Below are positions 51,488 through 60,602 of a stretch of DNA of 64,000 nucleotides, piece after piece. The first letter of the stretch is position 1; each line of letters opens with the position of its first letter. Both the position numbers and the translations under genes were made by a program. The notes beneath the pieces were generated by a model that searched no databases, was not told the origin of the DNA, and saw nothing but the letters and a program-made list of their open reading frames with translations. This DNA comes from UMGS1696 sp963642885 (GTDB lineage Bacteria > Bacillota > Clostridia > Oscillospirales > CAG-272): contig CAVIJI010000004.1 of assembly GCA_963642885.1 (NCBI GenBank), forward strand, positions 1 through 64,000, in the 5' to 3' direction.

Positions 51488-52369
51488 TTATTTGTAGAAT
51501 TCGTTTATATAATCGAGTACATCACCGCGGGAACCGCTGAACGGGCCGGGAGTTTCCATTTTAAGCGAAACAAGAGCCGTGCAGTAGAGCAGGGAATATT
51601 CGATATCGGCATGCTGTCTTTCGGTTATGTAGCCCGCAAAGGTGGTATCACCTCTGCCGGTACGTCCCGAGAGGTTTCTTGCTTTAATGGGGCAGGTGTA
51701 AATGCGCTTGCCGTCATAAGCCAAAACTTCGGTATTGTGAGTAATTAAAACTTCCTTCGCACCCCAACTGTAGAGAAGCTTTGCGGCTTCCGCACGGTCG
51801 GTCAATCCGGTAAGGATTTCCGCTTCCGCGGCATCCGTCTTAAGATAATCAATGTAAGGAAGATATTTCATTTTTTCAGACCAATCATGGAAGGCCATCG
51901 TTTTATCATCTTCAACATGACGAAGCAGGCACTGAACATCCACCGCTACCTTGCCGTGTTTGGATGCTTCTTCGAATAAAGCACCGTCAAAGTCACCGTA
52001 AACAAGTCCGGCAAAGTGGTAAATGGCGGTATTTACATCGGGAAGCTCATCGAATGTGAATGGGTCGCATACTCCCATTGATGTACAGCTGCGTTTTTCT
52101 TTATCCGCGGTAAAATACTGATTGCGTATTGAGCATGTTGCCTCTGAAGGTTTCCAATAAACATCGGCTCCGCTGTCCTTAAAGCGCTGATCAATATCGG
52201 CATCCTTCGGATTTAATTTAGTGAAGAGTGCCGTCTTGGCTCCGCTGTGTGCGGCGGCAAAACCCGATGCCACAACAGCGCCTCCCACTTCCTTGCGGAC
52301 ATTGCCCAGGTAATCAATATTTTCGTCCAATGATACAGGTCCGATTACGAGAACATCGTACTGTTTCAT
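51488..52369 (-). CDS. PfkB-family carbohydrate kinase
   Basis: 293 residues. Ribokinase-like fold: VLVIGPVSLDENIDYLGN (first strand), VGGAVVASGFAAAHSGAKTA (pfkB signature 1), and NLSGRTGRGDTTFAGYI (signature 2, with GRGD in place of GAGD and the catalytic Asp). Phosphorylates a sugar or cyclitol; substrate unknown. Upstream GDPD, MFS and fucosidase neighbours give no decisive clue. Strong RBS AAGGAGA; own consensus promoter. Confidence 0.88.
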   Translation of the reverse strand: MKQYDVLVIGPVSLDENIDYLGNVRKEVGGAVVASGFAAAHSGAKTALFTKLNPKDADIDQRFKDSGADVYWKPSEATCSIRNQYFTADKEKRSCTSMGVCDPFTFDELPDVNTAIYHFAGLVYGDFDGALFEEASKHGKVAVDVQCLLRHVEDDKTMAFHDWSEKMKYLPYIDYLKTDAAEAEILTGLTDRAEAAKLLYSWGAKEVLITHNTEVLAYDGKRIYTCPIKARNLSGRTGRGDTTFAGYITERQHADIEYSLLYCTALVSLKMETPGPFSGSRGDVLDYINEFYK

Positions 52370-52400
52370 AACAAAATCTCCTTTTTATAGCATGTAACAT

Positions 52401-52429
52401 ATTATACCGCTATAAAAGGTAAATGTCAA
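52401..52429 (-). promoter_or_regulatory. Promoter of PfkB kinase gene
   Basis: Minus strand: TTGACA (52424-52429), 17-bp spacer, TATAAT (52401-52406). Confidence 0.8.
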
Positions 52430-52507
52430 GAAAACCGCGATTAAGAAATATTTTATGATGAAAAGCCAATGACGGTGTTATTCGGTAATCGGGTGAAAAC
52501 ATGCTTA

Positions 52508-52536
52508 TTGACAAACGTAATTTTTTCGGATATAAT
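52508..52536 (+). promoter_or_regulatory. Promoter of MFS transporter gene
   Basis: TTGACA (52508-52513), 17-bp spacer, TATAAT (52531-52536). Divergent from the PfkB promoter. Confidence 0.8.
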
Positions 52537-52582
52537 TTCAGACAATGCGAATTCTAATTCTATGCGGCTGTAAAGGAGAAAT

Positions 52583-53743
52583 ATGTATACATTATTGCTT
52601 GCACTGATTTACCTTGCTTTTATAAGCCTCGGGTTGCCTGACTCTCTTTTGGGCTCGGGATGGCCTGTTATGCACACAGAGATGAATGTCCCCGTTTCAT
52701 GGATGGGAATTATTACCATGATTATATCGGGAGGTACAATTATCTCAAGCCTTCTTTCTGATAAGCTTACACATAAATTGGGTACAAGAATAGTAACCGT
52801 AAGCAGTGTCTTTCTTACGGTTATAGCTCTGTTCGGCTTTTCTTTTTCAAGTCGTTTCTGGATGCTGATAGTTTTTGCCGTTCCGTACGGACTCGGAGCG
52901 GGAGCAATCGATGCCGCACTGAATAACTATATAGCGCTTCATTACAAAGCCAAGCACATGAGTTGGCTCCACTGCTTCTGGGGAGTCGGCACAATTGTCA
53001 GTCCGTTTGTTATGAGCTATGCATTGACTAATCGAACATGGAACAGCGGATACCGCATTGTGGGATTTATGCAGCTGGCAATAGCACTGCTTTTGCTTGC
53101 AACGCTGCCGATATGGAAGGTCAACAAGAACATAACAGAAGATAAAAATGAACGAGTGGGATTAATAGGAGCCTTAAAAATTAAGGGTGTTCCGTTTCTT
53201 CTCATAGGATTTTTTGCATATTGTGCCGCGGAATCCACGACAATGAACTGGGCAAGCACGTATTTTGTCGAGGTAAAGGGTATATCGACGGAACAAGCCG
53301 CAAGCTTCGCATCGCTGTTCTACATAGGAATAACCGTGGGAAGATTTATAAGCGGATTTATAACCGATAAGCTCGGTGACCGTAAAATGATTTTTATCGG
53401 TACAGGTATACTCATATGCGGAGTGTTGGCATTATTCATTCCGACAAAATCGTACGCCGCGGCATTTGCGGCATTTCTTACGATAGGATTCGGCTGTGCT
53501 CCTATTTATCCATGTATAATTCATTCCACACCGTATAATTTCGGAGCGGAAAATTCCGGAGCGATTATCGGAATACAAATGGCCAGTGCGTATGTCGGCT
53601 CGACTTTCATGCCTCCGTTGTTCGGACTCATAGGTCACAGCCTTTCGTTTGAGATTATGCCGTTCTTTCTGCTGTTTTTCTTTGTGCTGATGATTGTAAT
53701 GGTTGAAACAACATTCAGAATCACAAAAAATAATGTACGCTGA
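52583..53743 (+). CDS. Major facilitator superfamily transporter
   Basis: 386 residues, 12 helices. LGLPDSLLGSGWPVMHTEM in loop 1, DKLTHKLGTRIVTVSS carrying the family A-motif equivalent, GLGAGAIDAALNNYIALHY and HWLHCFWG-type motif (MSWLHCFWGVGTIVSPF) resembling fucose/sugar permease-type or YbjJ-like MFS. Close to a GH29 fucosidase gene, so import of fucosylated sugars is possible. AAAGGAGA before the ATG. Confidence 0.85.
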   Translation: MYTLLLALIYLAFISLGLPDSLLGSGWPVMHTEMNVPVSWMGIITMIISGGTIISSLLSDKLTHKLGTRIVTVSSVFLTVIALFGFSFSSRFWMLIVFAVPYGLGAGAIDAALNNYIALHYKAKHMSWLHCFWGVGTIVSPFVMSYALTNRTWNSGYRIVGFMQLAIALLLLATLPIWKVNKNITEDKNERVGLIGALKIKGVPFLLIGFFAYCAAESTTMNWASTYFVEVKGISTEQAASFASLFYIGITVGRFISGFITDKLGDRKMIFIGTGILICGVLALFIPTKSYAAAFAAFLTIGFGCAPIYPCIIHSTPYNFGAENSGAIIGIQMASAYVGSTFMPPLFGLIGHSLSFEIMPFFLLFFFVLMIVMVETTFRITKNNVR

Positions 53744-53752
53744 ATACCGTTG

Positions 53753-53781
53753 TTGACAGAACGTGCTTATTCTGATATAAT
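53753..53781 (+). promoter_or_regulatory. Promoter of GH29 gene
   Basis: TTGACA (53753-53758), 17-bp spacer, TATAAT (53776-53781). Perfect consensus. Confidence 0.85.
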
Positions 53782-53820
53782 TTTACATATAATAAGCTTA
53801 AAGCATTATAGGAGACAGAT

Positions 53821-54786
53821 ATGAGCAGCTTACGGGAATTACAAAAAAACTTTATCAATGAGCGTCTCGGTACGTTTATACACTGGAACAGTGCGGCTGT
53901 ACAGTTCCACAATTCAAAAGATATAATAGACTGGGAATACGATGTTGAAAACGGCGGTGCGGAAAGAATATACCCGTTTAATGAAGCAGACTGGAATCCC
54001 AAACACCTCGATTGCGGAAAGTGGGCTAAAATAGCTAAAAGCGCGGGATGTCGTTTTGCTATTCTTACGGCTAAGCATCATGAAGGCTTCTGCCTTTGGA
54101 ACAGCGCATATACCGAGCACTGTGTAAAAAACGCAACCAATAAAACAGATGTTATAAAGGAATTTCTCGAAGCTTTCCGTGCGGAGGGAATCAAAGCAGG
54201 TTTATATTTTTCGATTTTGGATTTAACGTCTAAACTGGGCAGATACGAATTTACGGAAGAGCACAGAAAAATGGTACTCGGTCAGATATCGGAACTTCTG
54301 TCGAATTACGGAGAAATTCCGTACCTTGTTATTGACGGTTGGAATGCTCCGTGGGGAGGTCCTTCATACGCTGTTCTTCCTTTCGAAGAGGTTGACGCAC
54401 TTGTTAAAAAGCTCCAGCCGAATTGTCTTCTCATGAACATAGGATGCACAGAAGGTATAAAGGGAACGGATATTGTATTCTTCGAAAACGGTGCGGGACA
54501 GAATGTCGAAGAAGGCTTTGAAGGCCCCGGAGCACTTTGCCAGAAGCTTACTAAAACGTGGTTCAATCGTGATGAGCACAAGGAACAGCCTGTTAAGGAT
54601 ACTGAATGGGCGATAAATCTCATGAACAGCTGCTTTACCATGAATGTTAACTTCATTATGAACCTCAGCCCCGATGAGGACGGAGTAATCGGAGATAACC
54701 TTGCACAGAGATTTGCCGAAATAGGCAAGGAAGTTAAGCTGCCCGCTCCGCTTGAAACAATTCCGTCAAGCTGGCAGGGAAGATAA
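53821..54786 (+). CDS. GH29 alpha-L-fucosidase-like protein (short form)
   Basis: 321 residues: only the catalytic barrel, while most GH29 enzymes add a C-terminal beta-sandwich. RLGTFIHWNSAAVQ, CRFAILTAKHHEGFCLWNSA (the HH-x-G-F fucose motif), IKAGLYFSILD and PYLVIDGWNAPWGG, where Asp in VIDG fits the nucleophile. The acid/base is not obvious. No signal peptide. AGGAGA before the ATG. Confidence 0.82.
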   Translation: MSSLRELQKNFINERLGTFIHWNSAAVQFHNSKDIIDWEYDVENGGAERIYPFNEADWNPKHLDCGKWAKIAKSAGCRFAILTAKHHEGFCLWNSAYTEHCVKNATNKTDVIKEFLEAFRAEGIKAGLYFSILDLTSKLGRYEFTEEHRKMVLGQISELLSNYGEIPYLVIDGWNAPWGGPSYAVLPFEEVDALVKKLQPNCLLMNIGCTEGIKGTDIVFFENGAGQNVEEGFEGPGALCQKLTKTWFNRDEHKEQPVKDTEWAINLMNSCFTMNVNFIMNLSPDEDGVIGDNLAQRFAEIGKEVKLPAPLETIPSSWQGR

Positions 54787-54796
54787 AAGTTAAAAT

Positions 54797-54827
54797 AAAA
54801 AATGACTGCATGGTGCAGTCATTTTTT
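54797..54827. terminator. Bidirectional terminator between GH29 and GH43-like genes
   Basis: 14-bp perfect stem (AAAAAATGACTGCA, 54797-54810; TGCAGTCATTTTTT, 54814-54827), loop TGG. Confidence 0.92.
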
Positions 54828-54835
54828 AGTACTGT

Positions 54836-55771
54836 TTATTTCAGAAGAAGATCAAAATCCTCGTTTCTGTCGCAAACCAGCTTTCCGTCTTTAATGTGAA
54901 GCTCGGCAATGTGTACGGCAGTAGGTGCGTGTTCCTTGTTTATCGGGTTTTCGGCGTTCATAGTGTCATTATAATGGACAAAATAAACGATGTATGCTCT
55001 GTCTCCGCAGCAAAGTACATCCGCGTGTCTTCCTATTGCACCGTCAAGCTGTCGCTTGCTTTCGTCACACAGCAGATGTGCTCCTTCCTGACGAGTGAAA
55101 TCGGTGAGGTTGTCCGATGAATATATTGCCTGTCCCCTCCACTCGTCGGCAATAAGCCAGTATTTTCCGCCGAACTCGAATACATTCGGTCCTTCCTGTG
55201 CATTATCGAATGTTGCCTGACCTACATCATTCCAGTTGTAAAGGTCATTGCTGTCTGCGTAGAACGTGTGTGCACCGCTCTTTTCATCTTTGTACCACAT
55301 ACGCCATACTCCACTCGGGAGTTTGAAGAGACAAGGATCGATAATGCGCTTTGAGCCCACCTCGAGCTTTCCTATGTGATTCCAGCTGAACAAATCCTCT
55401 GATGTGTAATGATGTATGGAGGCGTCTCCGTCCCAACGGCTGTGAATTCCGCGGATGTAGGTGACATACATATGGTACAGTGATGATTTTTCATCCCAGA
55501 CAATCTCCGGAGCCCAGAAGGTATTGTCTCCGAATTCGAATTCCAAATCGAGAGCACCGCGGTAATACCAATATGAGCCATCGGCGTATGCTTCGGCTAC
55601 ACCGATTTTCGAACCGTAGCAATAGGCAACACTTCCTTCGGTGGCGGTGCTTGCTCTGCGCTGAGTGTAGAACATATAAAATTTACCGTTCTGAACATTT
55701 TTTATAACCATAGGGTCGGCGGGTCCGTTATACACGGGATCGACAAATACGGGAGCAATGCTTTTACTCAT
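54836..55771 (-). CDS. GH43-like five-bladed beta-propeller glycosidase
   Basis: 311 residues. VFVDPVYNGPADPMVIKN (catalytic Asp in the ADP turn), NTFWAPEIVWDEKSSLYHMY, KRIIDPCLFKLPSGVWRMWY and EGPNVFEFGGKYWLIADEW (the general acid Glu in EGP). This order matches the GH43/GH32 clan. Arabinose- or galactose-type oligosaccharides are likely substrates. No signal peptide. ATG at 55789 has no RBS; 55771 follows AAAGTGAG and is preferred. Confidence 0.78.
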   Translation of the reverse strand: MSKSIAPVFVDPVYNGPADPMVIKNVQNGKFYMFYTQRRASTATEGSVAYCYGSKIGVAEAYADGSYWYYRGALDLEFEFGDNTFWAPEIVWDEKSSLYHMYVTYIRGIHSRWDGDASIHHYTSEDLFSWNHIGKLEVGSKRIIDPCLFKLPSGVWRMWYKDEKSGAHTFYADSNDLYNWNDVGQATFDNAQEGPNVFEFGGKYWLIADEWRGQAIYSSDNLTDFTRQEGAHLLCDESKRQLDGAIGRHADVLCCGDRAYIVYFVHYNDTMNAENPINKEHAPTAVHIAELHIKDGKLVCDRNEDFDLLLK

Positions 55772-55813
55772 TATATTACTCACTTTCATAAAAAATTTTA
55801 ATATTGAAATTCA

Positions 55814-55850
55814 TTCGGCGGCGGTGTGCAAATACACCTTTCCTGCCGAA
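55814..55850 (-). promoter_or_regulatory. Two-level hairpin in the GH43-like leader
   Basis: Outer TTCGGC (55814-55819) with GCCGAA (55845-55850); inner GGTGT (55823-55827) with ACACC (55834-55838). Lies about 45 nt upstream of the chosen start. Could be regulatory RNA; I do not recognise a known riboswitch. Confidence 0.3.
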
Positions 55851-55874
55851 GTCTCATGCAATATGGGGATTTAC

Positions 55875-55972
55875 TAATAAAAAATACCGTGACTTTAATA
55901 TTTTACGACGATTATGATCTGACACATAAATAAGCAGACCGAAGAGCGCAAATTTAACCATCACGGTATTTT
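55875..55972 (-). terminator. Terminator of the hydrogenase operon
   Basis: AAAATACCGTGA (55881-55892) pairs with TCACGGTATTTT (55961-55972) at long range; on the minus strand the second arm runs into a T run (55881-55879 side). The long loop is unusual, but the stem is 12 bp and perfect. Confidence 0.6.
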
Positions 55973-56024
55973 ATTGTTTAGGTTTGTTCTTATATCAAGG
56001 AAAAATACGATTTATGCGGTAAAT

Positions 56025-57449
56025 TTATTTCTTTTGAAGAACGGATACAGCTTCCGTAATAGTTTTTTCATGTGCAAGCATACCATACTTGTCAACATCT
56101 GATTTGCTCTTTTCTCCGTGAGTGAGACATCCCGCACCGCCGATACAACCGCCGATACAAGCCATACCTTCTATGAAGTTTGCATCAAGGAGATTCTTGC
56201 TCTTTTTAAGAAGAGCGACACGGCAAGCCTCGATACCGTCGCATGCGCACGCGTTAAGCTTAAAGTCATCAAGTCCCTGTTCCTTGAGTCCCTCCGCTAC
56301 AGCGTCGGAAAGTCCGCCCGAACGTGCGAATATTCTTCCGTAATAGGACGCATTGTCGAGAACATCTTCCTCGAGAGTCGTTATATCTATGTCGCGGCTG
56401 TCAAACAGTGCCTGAAGTTCCTCGAATGTCAAAACAACATCCACATACGGTTTTACCGTATCGAGCTGAGCCTCTGCCTTTTTAGCGGTACAAGGACCGA
56501 TAAATATGATTTTCGCATTTTCTTCTGTTTCCTTAATGTATTTGGAAATAGCTCCCATAGGTGAGAGGTTATGCGATATGAAGGGAACGAGAGTCGGGAA
56601 GTTTTTCTTTACATATGCGACAAAAGCGGGACAGCAGGAACTCGTTAAAAATCCCTTTTCGGCAAGCTCTTTGGATTCGGACTGAGCTACCATATCGGCA
56701 CCGAGCGCGGCTTCGATTACCGTATGGAATCCGAGCTTTTTCATTCCCGTGATAACCTGACCGAGCTTAGCGTACGTAAACTGGCTCGAAATAGAAGGAG
56801 CGACAATAGCATATACCTTGTTCTGACCGTCGCGGTTTTTCAGCAGTTCGATAGCATCGATAATGTACGACTTATCCATAATCGCACCGAAAGGACATTG
56901 ATATACACAAGCTCCGCATGATATGCACTTATTGTTATCGATAGCGGCGGCTTTGTTCTCGTTCATTGAAATAGCTTTGACCTTACATGCGTTCTGGCAG
57001 GGACGTTTGCGGCTTACGATAGCGGTATACGGGCACACCTTAGCACAAGCTCCGCATTCAACACATTTGGTTTTGTCTATATGCGCAACATGATTTTCGT
57101 CGAACGAAATCGCACCTCTCTTACATACGTCCTCGCAGCGGTGAGCAAGACATCCGCGGCACGCATTCGTGACCTCGTAACCGCCAACGGGACATTCATC
57201 GCAGGCGATCTCGATAACCTCGATAACGTTCGGATTGGTTTTGTCACCGCCCATGGCGAGCTTTACTCTTTCACCGAGTATAGCTCTTTCTTTATATACA
57301 CAACAGCGCATGGTCGGAGTGTTTCCGGGGACGATAATCTTCGGAATATCGAGCAAATTATCGAGAAGCGTATCGGTCCATGCCTGACGTGCAACTTCAC
57401 GAAGAACCTTATATTTTAAGTGCTGTACTTTAGTGTCGAATTTTCTCAT
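56025..57449 (-). CDS. [FeFe] hydrogenase, group-B-like, monomeric
   Basis: 474-residue iron-sulfur hydrogenase, cytoplasmic, ferredoxin-linked H2 evolution expected. N-terminal CDECPVGG and CRGCLAHRCEDVC, then ferredoxin-type clusters CVECGACAKVCP and CISCGACVYQCP. H-cluster loops: SSCCPAF (C272 proton relay, C273 ligand), IGPCTAKK (C320), EGMACIGGCIGG (C431, C435). All four ligand cysteines are present. This matches the group B type seen beside sensor hydrogenases in Ruminococcaceae. The maturases HydE, HydF and HydG are not in the window. RBS AAGAGG. 18 nt after the phosphatase gene. Confidence 0.9.
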   Translation of the reverse strand: MRKFDTKVQHLKYKVLREVARQAWTDTLLDNLLDIPKIIVPGNTPTMRCCVYKERAILGERVKLAMGGDKTNPNVIEVIEIACDECPVGGYEVTNACRGCLAHRCEDVCKRGAISFDENHVAHIDKTKCVECGACAKVCPYTAIVSRKRPCQNACKVKAISMNENKAAAIDNNKCISCGACVYQCPFGAIMDKSYIIDAIELLKNRDGQNKVYAIVAPSISSQFTYAKLGQVITGMKKLGFHTVIEAALGADMVAQSESKELAEKGFLTSSCCPAFVAYVKKNFPTLVPFISHNLSPMGAISKYIKETEENAKIIFIGPCTAKKAEAQLDTVKPYVDVVLTFEELQALFDSRDIDITTLEEDVLDNASYYGRIFARSGGLSDAVAEGLKEQGLDDFKLNACACDGIEACRVALLKKSKNLLDANFIEGMACIGGCIGGAGCLTHGEKSKSDVDKYGMLAHEKTITEAVSVLQKK

Positions 57450-57467
57450 CTATCATTAACCTCTTAC

Positions 57468-58640
57468 TTAGAAATAAATAACTTTAATACGTTTGCCCAT
57501 TTTCTTGAGACATCCTGACAGCTCTTCGACAAGATTCATTTTAATATTGAAATTAATGGGAAGATCGGGGTTCTGATGCGCAGGGTTGACAGCTCGTCCG
57601 ACAAAGAAATTTATATCGGTCGCTTCTTCGAACAGCATACGCGATATGAGTGAGGCGCCGTCTCTTTTATATCCCCATTGTTCATAGCTCTCGTTGTCTC
57701 GCAGGTAATCCTTTGCGTACTCCACAACTCTGTTGACTGTTATAACACCTTCCGTAACAAGGTCGACACCTTCTATTTCGGCAATCGGGGGAATATCGCT
57801 TCTTTCGAAATTGAGACTCGTTTTAAGCTCCTTACCGAGATATTTAGCCGCAATAGATGATGTTGTACCTCCGCAGACTATGTGCTTTCCTTCCTTTGAG
57901 AAGAACAGTGACATCATTCTGTCGCAGTCGTCGCGGTTTCGCGGCGGGCCGAACAGCATATTCATCGGAACACGTTTGCGTATACGGACAATGCACGCCG
58001 TTGCGTCATCGCCCGGCTTATTATCGTATAATTTGTTGCACTCATCCACAAGAATCGTGGATAGTGTTTTCGCCGTATATCCGACATGTGAGATGGACTC
58101 CATGAAGGAGGTGATATCTTCTCTTTTCCAGCCGAAGTTGTATGCAAGTCCGATACCGGCATGCGGACATCCGTCACTCATGGCGATAAATATATCGTTT
58201 TCGGCAAGCTTAATCTGCGATTTGTATATTTTCTTACCGCCGATGTTCATTTCCGTCATGGGGTAGTCGTAATTTTTACAGTTTCTGATAAGTATAATCT
58301 GAGGGTTATCATATTGAATAAGCTCTGCGTAAGAATTATCAATAAGATGGATTATGGTAAAGGTAGAATATGCCACACCTCTTACGGAGCAAACGGGAAG
58401 TGTCGCCGCTATGGTTTCCACACAATCTTCGAGTGAAAGTCCTTCCGCCATCATAGTCGAGATAATCTTGGATGTCAGAGTGGAAAGAATGCTTGCTTTA
58501 ACTCCGCTTCCCAAGCCGTCTGCAAGTACGATAACCGTGGAGTTTTCGTTCTGTTCGATTATATCCACATGGTCTCCGCAGAGCTGTTCGCCGTAATGAT
58601 TTATGCTTTTATATCCGATATCGGCACACAGATCATTCAT
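57468..58640 (-). CDS. PP2C/SpoIIE-type protein phosphatase
   Basis: 390 residues. SpoIIE/PP2C fold: YGEQLCGDHVDIIEQ (metal Asp), VIVLADGLGSGVKASILST (second Asp and DG), IFIAMSDGCPHAG and PGDDATACIVRIRK (C-terminal Asp). The C-terminal third (about 245-390) is a distinct alpha/beta segment. No HTH or sensor domain is visible; the frame extends to 58757, but AAGGAG lies before ATG 58640, which overlaps the sensor hydrogenase stop by 8 nt. The overlap suggests the two proteins are made in fixed ratio and signal together. Confidence 0.85.
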   Translation of the reverse strand: MNDLCADIGYKSINHYGEQLCGDHVDIIEQNENSTVIVLADGLGSGVKASILSTLTSKIISTMMAEGLSLEDCVETIAATLPVCSVRGVAYSTFTIIHLIDNSYAELIQYDNPQIILIRNCKNYDYPMTEMNIGGKKIYKSQIKLAENDIFIAMSDGCPHAGIGLAYNFGWKREDITSFMESISHVGYTAKTLSTILVDECNKLYDNKPGDDATACIVRIRKRVPMNMLFGPPRNRDDCDRMMSLFFSKEGKHIVCGGTTSSIAAKYLGKELKTSLNFERSDIPPIAEIEGVDLVTEGVITVNRVVEYAKDYLRDNESYEQWGYKRDGASLISRMLFEEATDINFFVGRAVNPAHQNPDLPINFNIKMNLVEELSGCLKKMGKRIKVIYF

Positions 58641-60309
58641 CTGAAATCGACTCCTTAAGTTTAGTAAGAGCAATTTTGGTTTCCGCAGCGGTTTCACCGA
58701 GCAGCGAAGCAATTTCCTGTACGATACGCATTTGCTTGTCAACAACCTTGTCGGCAATTTCGACTGTCTGACGGCTGATGTTTTCCTTCTTTTCGCGTTC
58801 GTTTTCTTCGTCCGTTACATCACGCATTATGCAGATGAGCAAACGATATTCCTTGTCGTAAATGACGGTTTGTTCGACGTATTTACCGTATTCGGCAAGG
58901 TAAACGCGCTGATTGCGAACATCATGGCCGCTGTTGAGTACATCGAGGAATACCTTGGGATCGAGTATACGGACGACGAGGTCACCGAGAACATCTGACG
59001 CCGAACGGATATTCATAATTTTGCGAGCCGCGGTGTTGATTTGCTGAACCTCGAGCTTCTCGTTAAGAACGATAAGTCCGTTGGGTGTATTGTTGACGAT
59101 ACTGTCGGAGAAGCTTTCCGCTTTATCCTTAAGATAAGGCAGGCACATGGAGATTTCGGCTTTATTCTGATATATCGCAATTGCCTTTTCTCGGCAGGTG
59201 TTGTAACCGCACGAACCGCAGTTGAGCTCATCGGAAGGCTTCATCTTACCCATCTGACGAAGAATATCGCGGATTTCATCATCTGTAGGCATTTGCGAAT
59301 GACGCTCGATGTATGTAAATGTCTTTCTGAGCTGAACCTCATCCGGCTGATTTACCGCGAAATCCTGTTTTCCCGCATAATTGGATACGGCTATATAATC
59401 CTTTACGGGAGAACGGTGGTATTTTTCCATTACGGGGCCGCCTATACAGCTGCCGACACATGCCGACATTTCGATAAAGCACTTGTGAAGTCCGCCGTTT
59501 TCTATATCCTTTAATGCCGCTATGCAGTTTTCCACTCCGTCGACGGCAAGGTATGTGTATCCGGGCTCGTTTTGAGCCATGGTTTTCAATACACCGCCTG
59601 TGGTGGGGAAGAATCTCGCACGGCTGTTATCGTCGGAATCACTTTTTTTCTCAAGCACAATATGTTCGCTTTCGAACCATTTAGTGAGTTCTTCAAAGGT
59701 AAGAACCGCATCGACGATTCCTTCGTAATAATCCCCTTCATCCTTTTTTGCGACACAGGGGCCGATGAATACCGTTTTTGCATCGGGTATTCTGTTTTTT
59801 ATGTCACGGCAGTGTGCCTGCATGGGAGACAGTACATCAGCCAAATATTGGAGCTCTTTCGGAAAATATTTTTGAATAAGGAGGTTTACCGAATGACAGC
59901 ACGAGGAAATTACGATGTCTCTGTGTTCTTCGTGAAGCATACGTTCATATTCCGTTTTAACCATTGTGGCACCGACAGCGGTTTCTTCCACACCGGCAAA
60001 CCCCAGCTTACATAGTGCGTTCCGCATTGCTTCTATTCCGACGCCGTCATAGTTGGCGATAAACGACGGAGCGAGGCTGACGTAAACCGGACTGCCCGAT
60101 TGAATTAAAACTTTGACCTTTTCGGTTTCGTTTACGATTTCCTTGGCATCCTGCGGACATACTACAAAGCATTGGCCGCAAAGTATGCATTCGTTTCCGA
60201 TTATATGAGCCTGATTGCCCGAAAAGCGAATCGATTTTACGGGACAATGTCGAATACATTTGTAGCAGTTCTTGCAGTTGGATTTCTTCAATGTAAGATA
60301 ATTTGCCAC
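58633..60309 (-). CDS. hydS: PAS-containing sensory [FeFe] hydrogenase (group C-like, HydS)
   Basis: 558 residues. Two ferredoxin-type clusters at the N-terminus (CKNCYKCIRHCP, CILCGQCFVVCP). A hydrogenase core with altered loops: SSCCHSV (C137, C138), IGPCVAKKDE (C185), EMSACVGSCIGGP (C284, C288). The P of TSCCP is His, and L3 reads SACVGSC. A further cluster motif CGSCGYNTC follows near 364-372, then a PAS domain (about 402-500) and a C-terminal helix (about 505-555). Group C enzymes are regarded as H2 sensors, not producers. GTG 60309 is favoured: AAAGG lies 9 nt before it but abuts the ATG at 60318. Confidence 0.88.
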   Translation of the reverse strand: MANYLTLKKSNCKNCYKCIRHCPVKSIRFSGNQAHIIGNECILCGQCFVVCPQDAKEIVNETEKVKVLIQSGSPVYVSLAPSFIANYDGVGIEAMRNALCKLGFAGVEETAVGATMVKTEYERMLHEEHRDIVISSCCHSVNLLIQKYFPKELQYLADVLSPMQAHCRDIKNRIPDAKTVFIGPCVAKKDEGDYYEGIVDAVLTFEELTKWFESEHIVLEKKSDSDDNSRARFFPTTGGVLKTMAQNEPGYTYLAVDGVENCIAALKDIENGGLHKCFIEMSACVGSCIGGPVMEKYHRSPVKDYIAVSNYAGKQDFAVNQPDEVQLRKTFTYIERHSQMPTDDEIRDILRQMGKMKPSDELNCGSCGYNTCREKAIAIYQNKAEISMCLPYLKDKAESFSDSIVNNTPNGLIVLNEKLEVQQINTAARKIMNIRSASDVLGDLVVRILDPKVFLDVLNSGHDVRNQRVYLAEYGKYVEQTVIYDKEYRLLICIMRDVTDEENEREKKENISRQTVEIADKVVDKQMRIVQEIASLLGETAAETKIALTKLKESISDE

Positions 60310-60330
60310 CCAAATCATCCTTTCTGTGGA

Positions 60331-60579
60331 TTACTTTAGTTTTGCAAGAATATTCTTTTCAAAGAATTCTTTGAAATTTTCTTTTGTTATACCGGTGAAG
60401 ATTTCATCATCAACGGTTATCGTAACTCCTATGCGGTTGCATTTACCTGTGCAAAAGCTTCCCGCGAGAGTAACATCTGCTTCCAGCTTATTGTCGGCTA
60501 TAGCTTTCTGCATGAGTTCTATTATTTCCTGAGAACCTTTTAGATAGCATGAGCTTCCGACACATATTTCAATAACCAT
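60331..60579 (-). CDS. Thioredoxin-like [2Fe-2S] protein
   Basis: 82 residues. CVGSSCYLKGS and, after about 35 residues, FCTGKCNRIG supply the four cysteines of a thioredoxin-fold [2Fe-2S] cluster (HydC/NuoE C-terminal type). A likely electron donor or acceptor for one of the hydrogenases. 21 nt before hydS. RBS GGAGCGG. Confidence 0.85.
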   Translation of the reverse strand: MVIEICVGSSCYLKGSQEIIELMQKAIADNKLEADVTLAGSFCTGKCNRIGVTITVDDEIFTGITKENFKEFFEKNILAKLK

Positions 60580-60602
60580 AACAATATACCGCTCCGCGTG
60601 TA

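Noticed and set aside
58633..60309. Second H2-producing hydrogenase
   Set aside because: Altered loops, the PAS domain and overlap with a phosphatase fit a sensor better.
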